From positions 1 to 64,000 of the forward strand of contig CABPYL010000001.1 of the NCBI GenBank assembly GCA_902461565.1: DNA of 64,000 nucleotides. The letters are read 5' to 3'. Of this stretch, positions 35,201-43,237 are shown piece after piece. Position 1 is the first letter of the stretch; the number at the start of each line of letters is the position of its first letter. Made by a program: the position numbers and the translations under genes. The notes under the pieces were generated by a model. That model searched no databases. It saw only the letters and a list, made by a program, of their open reading frames with translations, and was not told the origin of the DNA. The stretch is from an uncultured Porphyromonadaceae bacterium. Lineage in GTDB: Bacteria; Bacteroidota; Bacteroidia; Bacteroidales; Muribaculaceae.

Positions 35201-35432
35201 CGACAAGGAAACTGCGTATTCCTACCGCGATAAGCAGCATGGGCTTTTCACATACTTTCTTTTGAAAAAGCTTCAGGAACATGACGGATCTCTGAATCTT
35301 GGACAACTTGCCGATTACGTTTCGAGTGAAGTGGCCCAATATTCGATTGTTGTAAACAAAAAATCGCAACATCCTACAGTTTCCTGCGCTCCGACGATAG
35401 GACAGGGGTGGCGAAATATAAAACTGAAGTAA
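32238..35432 (+). CDS. Exported WG-repeat protein with C-terminal caspase-like peptidase
   Basis: The 1064-residue product starts with a signal peptide (residues 1-24). An acidic/basic coiled coil follows at about 95-165 (EKRYESELKAYNERVAAAK), then a low-complexity Ser stretch. At least six WG-type repeats occupy about 255-565 (for example VYGLVDASLNTVLPCKY and LYGLVDSRGKTIVPCEF). A helical linker with DUF-like sequence runs to about 815. The C-terminus is a C14 caspase-fold peptidase (FAIIIANEKYENE) with catalytic His901 in VYYAGHGMPD and Cys951 in LLMDACFSGS. It should act outside the cytoplasm, unlike most bacterial metacaspases tied to defence. WG repeats probably bind a partner or target. 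It is last in the locus; a terminator follows. Confidence 0.85.
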   Translation: MKKAIILIVALFMAGLLAPVATVAQNQAILNRLKSRYSLTRYYPECGGWYLLGYSDRGVNYYGFADKEGNVIATNAVKYKIHKGFIELQVFDEMKKDEHDQWLMDKKQYDRDYQAYIREEKRYESELKAYNERVAAAKNEAHNQWVAARQRAYEAAVAEYRRKNPSSSSSNSSFLGSLLTGLAEGISDATIGQSAADQVAYQPFEDRILGERGLTTAPYKVHNPAPEMPKEPSNGYEWQNYTFRQPCPYTEIDYSAISDDKGVAVVKADGVYGLVDASLNTVLPCKYSSVIRFGNKFRIEDGGLYGLVDSRGKTIVPCEFTKIDYNNGCLVAKKGKLWGLYTEDFEELYSCQYSDLKFSSIDGRQILHAQLKGLWGAYDFGSGEQILPFSYGKIENMKFGKEECFKVSRDNKIGLYTSSGVLILPCEFNSIQRTTLGNTEYIEVKKDGYVGLYDMDAAPVFTADKYDSYKFLEGRGFLVSNLSRYGWLDVTGNEVVPVKYIQLDYFPKEKVFYCKVDGKCGLVDMSGNELFPFVPAQSLRAEQYSDKQGNMMDYLIVYNLNGKYSAIDYAGNILATDVKKPQGLRGKVSDYLKKNPGNAAYKSASAKIESAYASAENRVAATIAKRNTFSHYAQNYVEKVINDWQRKGEYEKIDDWKKRVNEETRQQKVFKLTKEAQEQFVASRTKILPPDRLVIAGPYDPDNETYNLKSLYSQTPLTVNIAACDAEEFKSSFDKVKCKPSFIIENDFLGLSEYDFLMPNGNTYHYRHDEALNYSVANVEYNFNSIELDGIGKQGFSTSALKIGTSDVDVKIPTTNVKQDKTFAIIIANEKYENEKNVDFAYNDGVIFKDYCVKALGLPEVNVHFVPNASLNQMRQQFNWIQKTAKDFNGDAQFIVYYAGHGMPDDETRDAYLLPSDADGTDTESAYKLSKLYASLSEIPAKNVLLLMDACFSGSQRNGEVLANARGVALKPNISRPGGNLTVFSAVTDKETAYSYRDKQHGLFTYFLLKKLQEHDGSLNLGQLADYVSSEVAQYSIVVNKKSQHPTVSCAPTIGQGWRNIKLK

Positions 35433-35471
35433 TCTTTAATTGTCAGCCTGAATCATAATCTTGAATATCTG

Positions 35472-35514
35472 GCGGCTCCCGGCCTTTGGTACAGAGGTTC
35501 GGGAGCTGCTTTTA
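35472..35514 (+). terminator. Terminator after the WG-caspase gene
   Basis: GCGGCTCCCG (35472-35481) pairs with CGGGAGCTGC (35500-35509), a 10-bp stem with one G-T wobble, followed by TTTTATTAT. Confidence 0.8.
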
Positions 35515-35557
35515 TTATGTCCCGGTTTTGCGGTGCAGGTGCGGGACGGCACTATTT

Positions 35558-35590
35558 TTTGGAACGTTCGGATTTTTTTCGCTAACTTTG
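35558..35590 (+). promoter_or_regulatory. Promoter of the TolC-HlyD-MFS operon
   Basis: TTTG (35558-35561), 21 bases, TAACTTTG (35583-35590). Transcription near 35596 would give a leader of about 265 bases before the TolC start at 35863. Confidence 0.7.
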
Positions 35591-35610
35591 CAGCGTCATT
35601 CAAGGAACAT

Positions 35611-35694
35611 ATGAACGATTGTCTGCCTGTATCATTCTCCATTATCAGCATTGAGCGTTATCAGTGCAAGGCCAGTTGGCGCACTATGCGCTAA
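35611..35694 (+). CDS. Predicted 27-aa leader peptide upstream of the efflux operon
   Basis: A short ORF begins 15 bases after the predicted transcription start: ATG at 35611, stop TAA at 35692-35694. The peptide runs MNDCLPVSFSIISI... and ends KASWRTMR. GGAACA (35604-35609) before it can pair with TGTTCC (35696-35701) after it, and GCGCA-CTA-TGCGC forms a hairpin over the last codons. Such an arrangement could let ribosome stalling by an antibiotic alter leader structure and so control the pump. No known leader family was recognised, and translation is unproven. Confidence 0.45.
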   Translation: MNDCLPVSFSIISIERYQCKASWRTMR

Positions 35695-35862
35695 GTGTTC
35701 CATTCCGGCCCTGAGGCGCAGCGATTGCGCGGCATGGCATACTTTTTCCGCCTGTAATACATCATTTTAATTGTTTTCGCGACCTGGAGTACGGGTCTGC
35801 GAGGTAATGTATGCGTGATTGGCGGCTGTTACCAGTAATTATCTATCAAATTATATCACAAT
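35695..35862 (+). promoter_or_regulatory. Structured leader between the leader ORF and the TolC gene
   Basis: The leader contains GCGCA-GCGAT-TGCGC (about 35717-35731). A longer element follows in which TACAT (about 35759) can pair with ATGTA (about 35807) around a hairpin of TCGCGACC with GGGTCTGCGA. These could be attenuator or antiterminator stems. No clear T-tract terminator is seen inside the leader, so control at translation is as likely as termination. With the promoter and leader ORF, this accounts for the 430-base gap from 35433. Confidence 0.4.
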
Positions 35863-37164
35863 ATGAAGTATTTTGCACTTCTTGCAGGGGCTTTGGCTCT
35901 TGCAGGAGGAGTTGCGGAGGCGCAGCCGCGGGTGTTTACGCTCGAGGAAATCTTTGCCACGGCAGAGAGCAATAGCGCGCAGCTGCAACCCTATTTTACG
36001 GCGCAGCAGGAGGCGGAGCGCCAGATGGCGGTGGCCCGTTCGGGGCGTCTGCCGGACGTGGATGTATCGCTGTCGGTGAGCTATATCGGCGACGGTTTTA
36101 CCACGCGGAGAGATTTCAGCGACTATCAGAAGGCTCCTATTCCGCACCTCGGTACCGGTCTTTCGCTGAATATTACCCAGCCTGTCTATACCGGTGGTGC
36201 CATATCCGGTGCCATAGACATTGCCGAGATGGAATCGACGGCGGCGAGGTACCGTGCCGACTTGCAGCGCGACAATATCCGTTTTCTGCTCGCGGGCAAT
36301 TATCTCGACATCTACAAATGCCACAATCTGCTCGATGTAGTGCGCCAGAACGTAGGCCAGGCCGAACAGGTGCTTGAAGAGATGCGCGCACGCCATAGCC
36401 AGGGTGTGGCTCTGCACAACGATGTTACGCGCTACGAGTTGCTTGTGGCCAACCTCAGGCTACAGGAAACGAAACTGCTGAACAGTCTTAAAATTCTAAA
36501 TAGCAGCCTTGTTATAAACGCAGGTCTGCCGGAAGGAACGGAAGTGATGCCGGACACGCTTATGCTGGCGGCGCTTCCGGCAAAAGGCAGCGAGCGGTCG
36601 TGGCAGGAAGCAGCCACGTCGGCACCCGTGATTCAGCTTGCGGACAAGGGGGTGGACATAAGCCGCAAGGCTGAGGATATTGTGCGAGCCGACTATCTGC
36701 CGCATATCGGGATAAAGGCCGGATGGACTATGGACGGCCCTATCCTGGTAGAAATACCACCGATAAACCGCAATCTGAGCTACTGGTACATCGGGGTGGG
36801 CGTGAGCTACAATCTGTCGAGCCTGTTCAAGACAGACAGGCGCCTCGCCAAAAGCCGCGTCGCCACACTGCGCGCACGCCAGGAACTGGATGCTGCACGC
36901 GACAACATCGAACTGGGCATACGCAGCGATTACACGCGCTATCTCGAGGCTTTCGAGGAGCTGTCCACTCAGAAAAAGAGCGTAGAACTGGCCGATATCA
37001 ACTACCGTACGGTGGCGCTGCGCTACAACTCGGGCATGGCGTTGATAACAGATTTGCTCGACGCCGCCAATGCAAAACTCGATGCCGAGCAAAAGCTGGT
37101 GAATGCACGCATCGATATTATTTATTATCATTATAAACTTCTGTTCACATCCGGAAAAATATGA
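35863..37164 (+). CDS. TolC-family outer-membrane protein (second system)
   Basis: This 433-residue TolC-like channel has a signal peptide (MKYFALLAGALALAGGVAEA). The two TolC-type helical repeats are seen in FTLEEIFATAESNSAQLQPY and in RYNSGMALITDLLDAANAKL near the end. It would be the outer-membrane exit of a tripartite MFS pump. Its stop codon overlaps the start of the HlyD gene (ATGA), indicating coupled translation. Sequence divergence from the other TolC gene in the window shows an independent system. Confidence 0.92.
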   Translation: MKYFALLAGALALAGGVAEAQPRVFTLEEIFATAESNSAQLQPYFTAQQEAERQMAVARSGRLPDVDVSLSVSYIGDGFTTRRDFSDYQKAPIPHLGTGLSLNITQPVYTGGAISGAIDIAEMESTAARYRADLQRDNIRFLLAGNYLDIYKCHNLLDVVRQNVGQAEQVLEEMRARHSQGVALHNDVTRYELLVANLRLQETKLLNSLKILNSSLVINAGLPEGTEVMPDTLMLAALPAKGSERSWQEAATSAPVIQLADKGVDISRKAEDIVRADYLPHIGIKAGWTMDGPILVEIPPINRNLSYWYIGVGVSYNLSSLFKTDRRLAKSRVATLRARQELDAARDNIELGIRSDYTRYLEAFEELSTQKKSVELADINYRTVALRYNSGMALITDLLDAANAKLDAEQKLVNARIDIIYYHYKLLFTSGKI

Positions 37165-38192
37165 AACAGCATACAAAGAAAATAGCGTCGTATATCGTAA
37201 CGGCGGCAGTGATTGTCTGCGCCGCTGTATGGGCGCTTAGCAAACTGATGTACTTCGGCAAAGGCGAATTCACCGACAACGCTCAGGTGCGCCAGCAGAT
37301 TGTACCCATCGTAAGCCGCGTGCAGGGCTACATCAAGGAAATACGCTTCGATGAATTCAGCAAGGTGAACAAGGGCGATACCCTTGTGATTATCGACGAC
37401 GCCGACATGCGTCTTGCCCTTGCGCGTGCCCAGGCCGACTATGCCAACGCCCTTGCAGGCAAAGGTCTGGCCGAACGTGGGATAAGCGTGGCCGGCGCTA
37501 ATTCAGCAGTGAGCAAGGCGAGCATAGAGGAAGCGCGTGTGCTGATGGAGAATGCACGCACCGACTTTAACCGCTACAGCGAACTGCTGAAGCAGAACGC
37601 CGTAACACAGCAGCAGTACGACGGCGCCAAAACCGCCTATGAGGCTGCAAAGGCACGATACGACATGCTTAGCCGTCAGCTTGAGGCCGCCGACCGCCGC
37701 GTAGACGAGAGCCGCCGCCGTTCCGAGCAGAGCGATGCCGGCATAGACCTGGCCAAGGCTCTTGTGGAAACGGCGGAACTGAATCTGTCGTACACTGTTG
37801 TGGTGGCGCCGTGTTCCGGCTACGCTTCGCGTAAGGACATTCAGGTAGGTCAGCTCGTTCAGCCGGGCCAGACGCTGCTCGACGTGGTAGACTGCGGCGA
37901 TGTGTGGGTAACTGCCAACTACAAGGAAACTCAGCTCAAGGGTATAGCCATAGGCAGCAAGGCCGAGATAAAGGTAGACGCCATACCTGGCACTGTTTTC
38001 CGCGGCACCGTATCGGCCATATCCAAGGCCACCGGCGCGGCTGTGTCGCTGCTCCCGCAGGACAACTCGGCGGGCAACTTCGTAAAGGTGCGCCAGCGTG
38101 TGCCGGTAAGGATAGCTTTTGACAGCGACAATGATTCCGCGGCCATGCAGAAGCTGCGCGCGGGAATGAATGTGGAATGTGTCATTAAATAA
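37161..38192 (+). CDS. HlyD/EmrA-family membrane fusion protein
   Basis: The 343-residue protein has one N-terminal membrane helix (IASYIVTAAVIVCAAVWAL), a biotinyl-like half (VSRVQGYIKEIRFDEFSKV), a long coiled-coil hairpin (about residues 80-200, including RRVDESRRRSEQSDAG), the returning half (LSYTVVVAPCSGYASRKDI) and a C-terminal beta domain. This is the EmrA/VceA type of adaptor that bridges an MFS pump and a TolC channel. The next gene, the MFS pump, begins two bases after its stop. Confidence 0.93.
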   Translation: MKQHTKKIASYIVTAAVIVCAAVWALSKLMYFGKGEFTDNAQVRQQIVPIVSRVQGYIKEIRFDEFSKVNKGDTLVIIDDADMRLALARAQADYANALAGKGLAERGISVAGANSAVSKASIEEARVLMENARTDFNRYSELLKQNAVTQQQYDGAKTAYEAAKARYDMLSRQLEAADRRVDESRRRSEQSDAGIDLAKALVETAELNLSYTVVVAPCSGYASRKDIQVGQLVQPGQTLLDVVDCGDVWVTANYKETQLKGIAIGSKAEIKVDAIPGTVFRGTVSAISKATGAAVSLLPQDNSAGNFVKVRQRVPVRIAFDSDNDSAAMQKLRAGMNVECVIK

Positions 38193-38194
38193 CA

Positions 38195-39796
38195 ATGGGC
38201 AATCCTCACGCACAGCAGGGCGCGTTCAGCATACCCGATGTCATTGGCATTGTGCCGGAACGTCTTAAGCCCTGGCTGTTCATTTTCTTTGTAATAGTCG
38301 TGCAGTTCAGCGGCGGCGTGTATCTTGCCGCCGCCTCGCAGATGGTGGGCAGTACGGCCATGATGGAGCAGGATGTGATGATGGCCGGAGTGGCGCAGAT
38401 TGTAGGCATGTCGGTGAACTTTGCCGTCATGTTCCGTCTCAAATTTCGCTACAGCTGCCGCACGGGCATGCTGATATGCTGCGCGGCAATGATAGCGGCG
38501 AATATCGTGTGCGCCACAACAACCTCGGTGCCGCTGTTGGTGGCAAGCTGTCTTGTTGTGGGCTGGTTCCGCATGTGGGCCACTTTCCTGTGTAACTCCA
38601 CCATACAGCTATGGCTCACGCCCGTGCGCGATATGGCCGTGTTCTTCTGCTACGTCTATCTTGTGGTGGACGGCGCCATACAGCTTGGCGGCGTTGCCAC
38701 TGTTTATACAACGTTTGTAAGCCAATGGGAGTGCATGCCGGTAATTATGACGGGTCTGCTGGTACTGGTGATGATAATGGTTGCCGTGCTTCTGCGTCCT
38801 GTCCACGGGCCTATGTATATACCTCTTCTCGGAATTGACTGGATAGGTTCGTTGCTGTGGAGCATATTCATGCTCTGTTTTGCCTACGTGTGTATCTATG
38901 GCAATTACTACGACTGGTGGGAGGCGGCCGAAATCTGCGGTGCTACGGTTATCGGCCTTGTGTGCCTGGCACTTAACCTATGGCGTGCGTCATTCCTTAG
39001 GCATCCGTACATTTCCTTTGCTGCCATGACGCGCCGCAACGTTGTGTATGCCATGATTATATACACCGTTTTCTATATTCTGATGGCCCCCGGGCATGTA
39101 TTCGAGAGCGGTTTTGCCTCGGGGATTCTCGGGTTCGATGAAACGAATCTGATAGATCTCAACTGGTACGTGTTTGCCGGCATCGTGTGTGGAGTGGGCT
39201 TCACATATCTCACTTTTGCGCGCCGTCGCTGGCGCTACAAAACGCTGACGGCAATAGCGTTTGCTCTTGCGGCTGTGTATCTGGCATATTTCTATTTTCT
39301 TATCGACTATGATATAGAAAAAGAGATGCTTTTCATCCCGCTGTTCTGCCGTGGAGCGTCTGAGGTTATCATCTCCATTGTGTTTCTCACCTCAATCGTT
39401 CATTGTGGGCTGCATTTCTTCGTTTTCCCGCAGGCGTTGGTAATCAACGGTTTCTTCGGAGCTGTGATGGGTGCGACATTCGGCCCCGCAGTAATCGGTG
39501 AATTCCTCAGCCGCGCTGTGGCTGCAAACTCCGCCCTGCTCGGGAGCGCTATAACGGGCAGCAATACGCATATACCGCATATTCCCCTTGGTGAACTGTA
39601 TGGTATGGTACAGCGGCAGGCCCTTGTCGAGTCCATGAAGGAAATATATGGATGGCTGCTGATTGCAGGCATAATATGTTTCGCAGTAATCATGTGCAGC
39701 TACAGCTCTGTGCGGCCGTGGGCTATCTTTCCCAAGTGGAAGACAATCCGCCGCAGCATACGTTCCCTTGTCCGCCGCGAAGCCGCGGCGGCATAG
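38195..39796 (+). CDS. MFS transporter, DHA2/EmrB-like
   Basis: The 533-residue inner-membrane protein has about 14 hydrophobic segments, the count expected of DHA2 drug-proton antiporters. It diverges from E. coli EmrB: motif A is weak, though MFRLKFRYSCRTGML fits the loop 2-3 region, and a conserved late segment reads GSNTHIPHIPLGELYGMVQRQA. Operon position after TolC and HlyD genes makes it the pump of a tripartite exporter. The substrate is unknown. The C-terminus is basic. A strong terminator follows. Confidence 0.88.
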   Translation: MGNPHAQQGAFSIPDVIGIVPERLKPWLFIFFVIVVQFSGGVYLAAASQMVGSTAMMEQDVMMAGVAQIVGMSVNFAVMFRLKFRYSCRTGMLICCAAMIAANIVCATTTSVPLLVASCLVVGWFRMWATFLCNSTIQLWLTPVRDMAVFFCYVYLVVDGAIQLGGVATVYTTFVSQWECMPVIMTGLLVLVMIMVAVLLRPVHGPMYIPLLGIDWIGSLLWSIFMLCFAYVCIYGNYYDWWEAAEICGATVIGLVCLALNLWRASFLRHPYISFAAMTRRNVVYAMIIYTVFYILMAPGHVFESGFASGILGFDETNLIDLNWYVFAGIVCGVGFTYLTFARRRWRYKTLTAIAFALAAVYLAYFYFLIDYDIEKEMLFIPLFCRGASEVIISIVFLTSIVHCGLHFFVFPQALVINGFFGAVMGATFGPAVIGEFLSRAVAANSALLGSAITGSNTHIPHIPLGELYGMVQRQALVESMKEIYGWLLIAGIICFAVIMCSYSSVRPWAIFPKWKTIRRSIRSLVRREAAAA

Positions 39797-39823
39797 GACA
39801 ACTGATAGACTGGATAAATAAGA

Positions 39824-39865
39824 CCTCTCAGATGTTCCCGCTTGGGCGTCTGAGAGGCTTTTTTT
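39824..39865 (+). terminator. Terminator of the TolC-HlyD-MFS operon
   Basis: CCTCTCAGA (39824-39832) pairs with TCTGAGAGG (39849-39857), followed by C and seven T residues. Confidence 0.9.
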
Positions 39866-39911
39866 GCCAAGCTCCCGGCCGTTGATGTGGTAGAGGGAGT
39901 GATGTCGGCAT

Positions 39912-39938
39912 AAAAAAAAGCGCGGCCTGGGCCGCGCT
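39912..39938 (-). terminator. Terminator of the thrS-infC-rpmI-rplT unit
   Basis: On the minus strand, AGCGCGGC (39938-39931) pairs with GCCGCGCT (39926-39919), followed by eight residues read as U from 39919 down to 39912: a classic intrinsic terminator about 20 bases after rplT. Confidence 0.9.
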
Positions 39939-39959
39939 GTGGGGTAGGGTAAAGTCGGC

Positions 39960-40310
39960 TTATGCGTTCTTCACTTTCTCTACAACGGCTGCGAAAGCAG
40001 CGGGGTTGTTGAGTGCGAGGTCGGCGAGGACTTTACGGTTGATTTCGATACCGCTCTTGTGGATAAGGCCCATGAGCTTGGAATAGCTCAGGTCGTGCAT
40101 GCGGGCGGCAGCGTTGATACGCTGAATCCAGAGGGCACGGAAGTTTGCTTTGTTGTCTTTGCGGTCGCGATAAGCGTATGTGAGACCTTTTTCCCATGTG
40201 TTTTTGGCAACGGTCCACACATTACGGCGGCAGCCGTAGTAGCCTCGTGTAAGTTTGAGGATTTTTTTGCGGCGTGCGCGAGAAGCGACGTGATTGACTG
40301 ATCTTGGCAT
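39960..40310 (-). CDS. rplT: 50S ribosomal protein L20
   Basis: L20 binds 23S rRNA early in 50S assembly. The 116-residue sequence (MPRSVNHVASRARRKKILKL) is standard length, with an Arg/Lys-rich N-terminal helix and globular C-terminus (NPAAFAAVVEKVKNA). It is last in the thrS-infC-rpmI-rplT order, separated from rpmI by 119 bases. In other bacteria L20 represses this operon by binding the leader; no such site was identified here. Confidence 0.98.
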   Translation of the reverse strand: MPRSVNHVASRARRKKILKLTRGYYGCRRNVWTVAKNTWEKGLTYAYRDRKDNKANFRALWIQRINAAARMHDLSYSKLMGLIHKSGIEINRKVLADLALNNPAAFAAVVEKVKNA

Positions 40311-40429
40311 TGTTTCAGAAGTTTTTGAATGTTAGCGTCCGACGGTCGCCGGCTCTTTTTGGCTAATCACTCGGTTAATAATGAAATTACAATAACACGA
40401 ATTAATTTGGAAAACTTGCAAAGGCGAGC

Positions 40430-40627
40430 TTATTTGAGACCGAGAAGAGCTTTAACGGCCTTTACGTCTACACGGGCGATGAGGCCGGTGTGGGTAAGGT
40501 TGCGTTTCTGCTTTTTGGTTTTCTTAGTCAGAATGTGGCTCTTGAATGCGTGTTTTCTTTTGATTTTTCCTGATCCGGTAAGGGCGAACCTCTTTTTGGC
40601 ACCGGAGTTAGTTTTAATCTTGGGCAT
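40430..40627 (-). CDS. rpmI: 50S ribosomal protein L35
   Basis: This 65-residue protein (MPKIKTNSGAKKRFALTGSG) is highly basic and matches L35 along its length, ending DVKAVKALLGLK. It sits between infC and rplT in the conserved order. Confidence 0.98.
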   Translation of the reverse strand: MPKIKTNSGAKKRFALTGSGKIKRKHAFKSHILTKKTKKQKRNLTHTGLIARVDVKAVKALLGLK

Positions 40628-40689
40628 TTGTCTGTTTGTTAATTAGTTAATTCGAGTTGTATAATAGAGGCCTGCACGGCGGACCTGAA

Positions 40690-41292
40690 TTATTTCTTTT
40701 TAGGCGAAATCATGATTATCATTCTCTTGCCTTCCAGGAGTGGCATCTGCTCAACTTTGCCGTAGTCCTCGAGGTCGTTTGCGAAACGAAGCAGAAGCAC
40801 TTCGCCCTGTTCCTTGAACAGAATGGAGCGGCCTTTGAAGAATACGTAAGCTTTTACTTTCGCACCTTCCTGAAGGAAGCCGATGGCGTGCTTGAGCTTG
40901 AAGTTGTAGTCGTGGTCGTCGGTCTGAGGTCCGAAGCGAATCTCTTTCACAACCACCTGTGTTGATTTTGCCTTTATTTCCTTGGCTTTCTTCTTCTGCT
41001 GGTATAGGTACTTCTGGTAATCGAGTACTTTGCAGACAGGAGGATCGGCCTGGGCGGAAATCTCGACAAGATCGAGTTCAAGTTCCTCGGCTATGCGCTG
41101 AGCTTCTTGAATGGAGTATATGCCGGGCGTAACGTTATCGCCCACAAGTCGAACTTCGCGTGCACGGATGTGCTCGTTGATATTGTTGGGCACTTGCTTT
41201 GCCTGGCGTGGGTCGCGGTGCTGCTGGGGACCATTGGGTTTGCGCGGTCCGGCAGGACGTGCGGCGGGGTTGTAAGGGGATTTTTTCTCCAT
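40690..41292 (-). CDS. infC: Translation initiation factor IF-3
   Basis: IF-3 keeps 30S subunits free and proofreads initiation. The N-domain begins at about residue 37 (NNINEHIRAREVRLVGDNV), with the linker DPPVCKVLDYQKYLYQQKKK and the C-domain VKEIRFGPQTDDHDYNFKL. About 35 extra Pro/Arg-rich residues precede the N-domain (NPAARPAGPRKPNGPQQ), longer than in E. coli. The start is ATG rather than the AUU used for autoregulation in enterobacteria, so that control is not expected. It lies 10 bases after thrS. Confidence 0.97.
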   Translation of the reverse strand: MEKKSPYNPAARPAGPRKPNGPQQHRDPRQAKQVPNNINEHIRAREVRLVGDNVTPGIYSIQEAQRIAEELELDLVEISAQADPPVCKVLDYQKYLYQQKKKAKEIKAKSTQVVVKEIRFGPQTDDHDYNFKLKHAIGFLQEGAKVKAYVFFKGRSILFKEQGEVLLLRFANDLEDYGKVEQMPLLEGKRMIIMISPKKK

Positions 41293-41302
41293 TCAGGGTT
41301 TA

Positions 41303-43237
41303 TTAGTTAATCATTTGTTTGACTTCGTCGGTCAAAATCTGTGCAAAGTTAGCAATTTTCATCGAACCTAAGTCGCCTTGGCCCGGTTTTCTTACTGAAA
41401 CTTCGCCATTTTCGGCTTCTTTTTCGCCAACAACGAGCATGTATGGTACTTTTTTGAGCTGGTTGTCGCGTATTTTGCGTCCGAGGGTCTCGTTACGCGA
41501 GTCTATTTCCACGCGGATATCGCTTTCCTCGAGTTCATCGGCAACCTTACGGGCATAGTCGAGATACTTGTCGCTCACAGGGATGATTACTGCCTGTTCG
41601 GGAGCAAGCCACAGGGGGAAGTGTCCGGCGGTGTGTTCAAGCAATACGGCAACGAAGCGTTCCATCGAGCCGAAGGGGGCGCGGTGAATCATTACGGGGC
41701 GGTGCTTGGCGTTGTCGCTGCCGGTGTACTCCAGCTCGAAGCGTTCGGGCAGGTTATAGTCTACCTGGATTGTACCGAGCTGCCAGCGGCGGCCGATTGC
41801 GTCGCGGACCATGAAGTCGAGTTTGGGACCGTAGAAGGCGGCCTCGCCAAGTTCGGTGCGGGCGTTTATGCCTTTTTCGGCGCATGCTTCGATGATTGCC
41901 TGTTCTGCCTTGTGCCAGTTTTCGTCGCTGCCGATGTATTTTTCCTTGTGTTCGGGATCGCGTAGCGATATCTGTGCCTCGTAGTTATCGAATTTGAGTG
42001 CCTTGAAGATGTACAGGATAATGTCCATCACCTTGAGGAACTCGTCCTTGATCTGTTCGGGGGCGCAGAAGATGTGCGCGTCGTCCTGCGTGAAACCGCG
42101 TACTCGGGTAAGTCCGTGGAGCTCGCCGCTCTGCTCGTAGCGGTATACTGTGCCGAATTCGGCCAGGCGCAGGGGCAGGTCGCGGTACGAACGGGGCAAT
42201 GCGCGGAAAATCTCACAGTGGTGGGGGCAGTTCATGGGTTTGAGCAGGTATTCCTCGCCTTCTTCGGGTGTGTGGATGGGCTGGAAGGAGTCCTTGCCAT
42301 ATTTTGCATAGTGGCCGGATGTTACGTACAGCTGCTTGTTGCCGATGTGCGGGGTGATAACCTGCAGATAGCCGTAGCGTTTCTGGATTTTACGCAGGAA
42401 CTGCTCCAGACGGTCGCGCAGGGCAGCGCCTTTGGGGAGCCACAGAGGCAGACCGGCGCCTACTTTTGGCGAGAAGGCAAACAGTTCCATCTCCTTGCCG
42501 ATCTTGCGGTGGTCGCGCTTTTTGGCTTCCTCGAGCAGAGCGAGGTATTCGTCGAGCATGGCCTTCTTGGGGAAGGTGATGCCGTAGACGCGTACAAGCT
42601 GCTTGCGTTTTTCGTCACCGCGCCAGAATGCACCGGCGAGCGACATTATCTTGGCTGCCTTGATAGGTGCTGTGGTGGGGATGTGCGGGCCGCGGCAAAG
42701 GTCGGTGAAATTGCCCTGTGTGTATGTCGTTATGGAGCCGTCCTCCAGTTCGGAGATAAGCTCGCATTTGTACTCTTCGTTTTTGTCGCCGAAGAACTTG
42801 AGTGCGTCAGCTTTGGAAATGTCGGCACGTACGATTGCCTGGTTCTGTTTTGCAAGCTCCAGCATTTTGGCTTCGATTTTGGCAAAATCGTCGGATGTGA
42901 GCTTGTTGTCGCCCGGGTCGATGTCGTAGTAAAAACCGTTTTCGATTGCCGGACCTATGCCGAACCGAACCCCGGGATACAGTTCCTGCAGGGCTTCGGC
43001 CAACAGGTGGGCCGAACTGTGCCAGAAAGCGTGCTTGCCCTCGGGGTCTTCCCATTTGTAAAGCCTGATACTGGCGTCTTCGCTGATGGGGCGGCTGAGG
43101 TCCCATTCTTTGTCGTTGACACTGGCGGCGAGAACTTCGCGGGCCAGACGGGGCGAGATAGCTTCGGCAATCTGGAGCGGCGTAATGCCGACTTCAAATT
43201 CCTTTACGCTGTTGTCGGGAAATGTTATTTTAATCAT
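41303..43237 (-). CDS. thrS: Threonyl-tRNA synthetase
   Basis: ThrRS charges tRNA-Thr. The 644-residue protein has the N-terminal TGS domain, the editing domain with HSSAHLLAEALQELYPG, the class II core with LKPMNCPHHCEIF, motif 2 (GLTRVRGFTQDDAHIF) and motif 3 (IHRAPFGSMERFVAVLLEH), and an anticodon-binding C-terminus (QAVIIPVSDKYLDYA). It leads the thrS-infC-rpmI-rplT unit. A TATCTTTG -7 box lies at 43309-43302 on the minus strand, about 65 bases upstream, but no matching upstream box was seen. Confidence 0.98.
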   Translation of the reverse strand: MIKITFPDNSVKEFEVGITPLQIAEAISPRLAREVLAASVNDKEWDLSRPISEDASIRLYKWEDPEGKHAFWHSSAHLLAEALQELYPGVRFGIGPAIENGFYYDIDPGDNKLTSDDFAKIEAKMLELAKQNQAIVRADISKADALKFFGDKNEEYKCELISELEDGSITTYTQGNFTDLCRGPHIPTTAPIKAAKIMSLAGAFWRGDEKRKQLVRVYGITFPKKAMLDEYLALLEEAKKRDHRKIGKEMELFAFSPKVGAGLPLWLPKGAALRDRLEQFLRKIQKRYGYLQVITPHIGNKQLYVTSGHYAKYGKDSFQPIHTPEEGEEYLLKPMNCPHHCEIFRALPRSYRDLPLRLAEFGTVYRYEQSGELHGLTRVRGFTQDDAHIFCAPEQIKDEFLKVMDIILYIFKALKFDNYEAQISLRDPEHKEKYIGSDENWHKAEQAIIEACAEKGINARTELGEAAFYGPKLDFMVRDAIGRRWQLGTIQVDYNLPERFELEYTGSDNAKHRPVMIHRAPFGSMERFVAVLLEHTAGHFPLWLAPEQAVIIPVSDKYLDYARKVADELEESDIRVEIDSRNETLGRKIRDNQLKKVPYMLVVGEKEAENGEVSVRKPGQGDLGSMKIANFAQILTDEVKQMIN

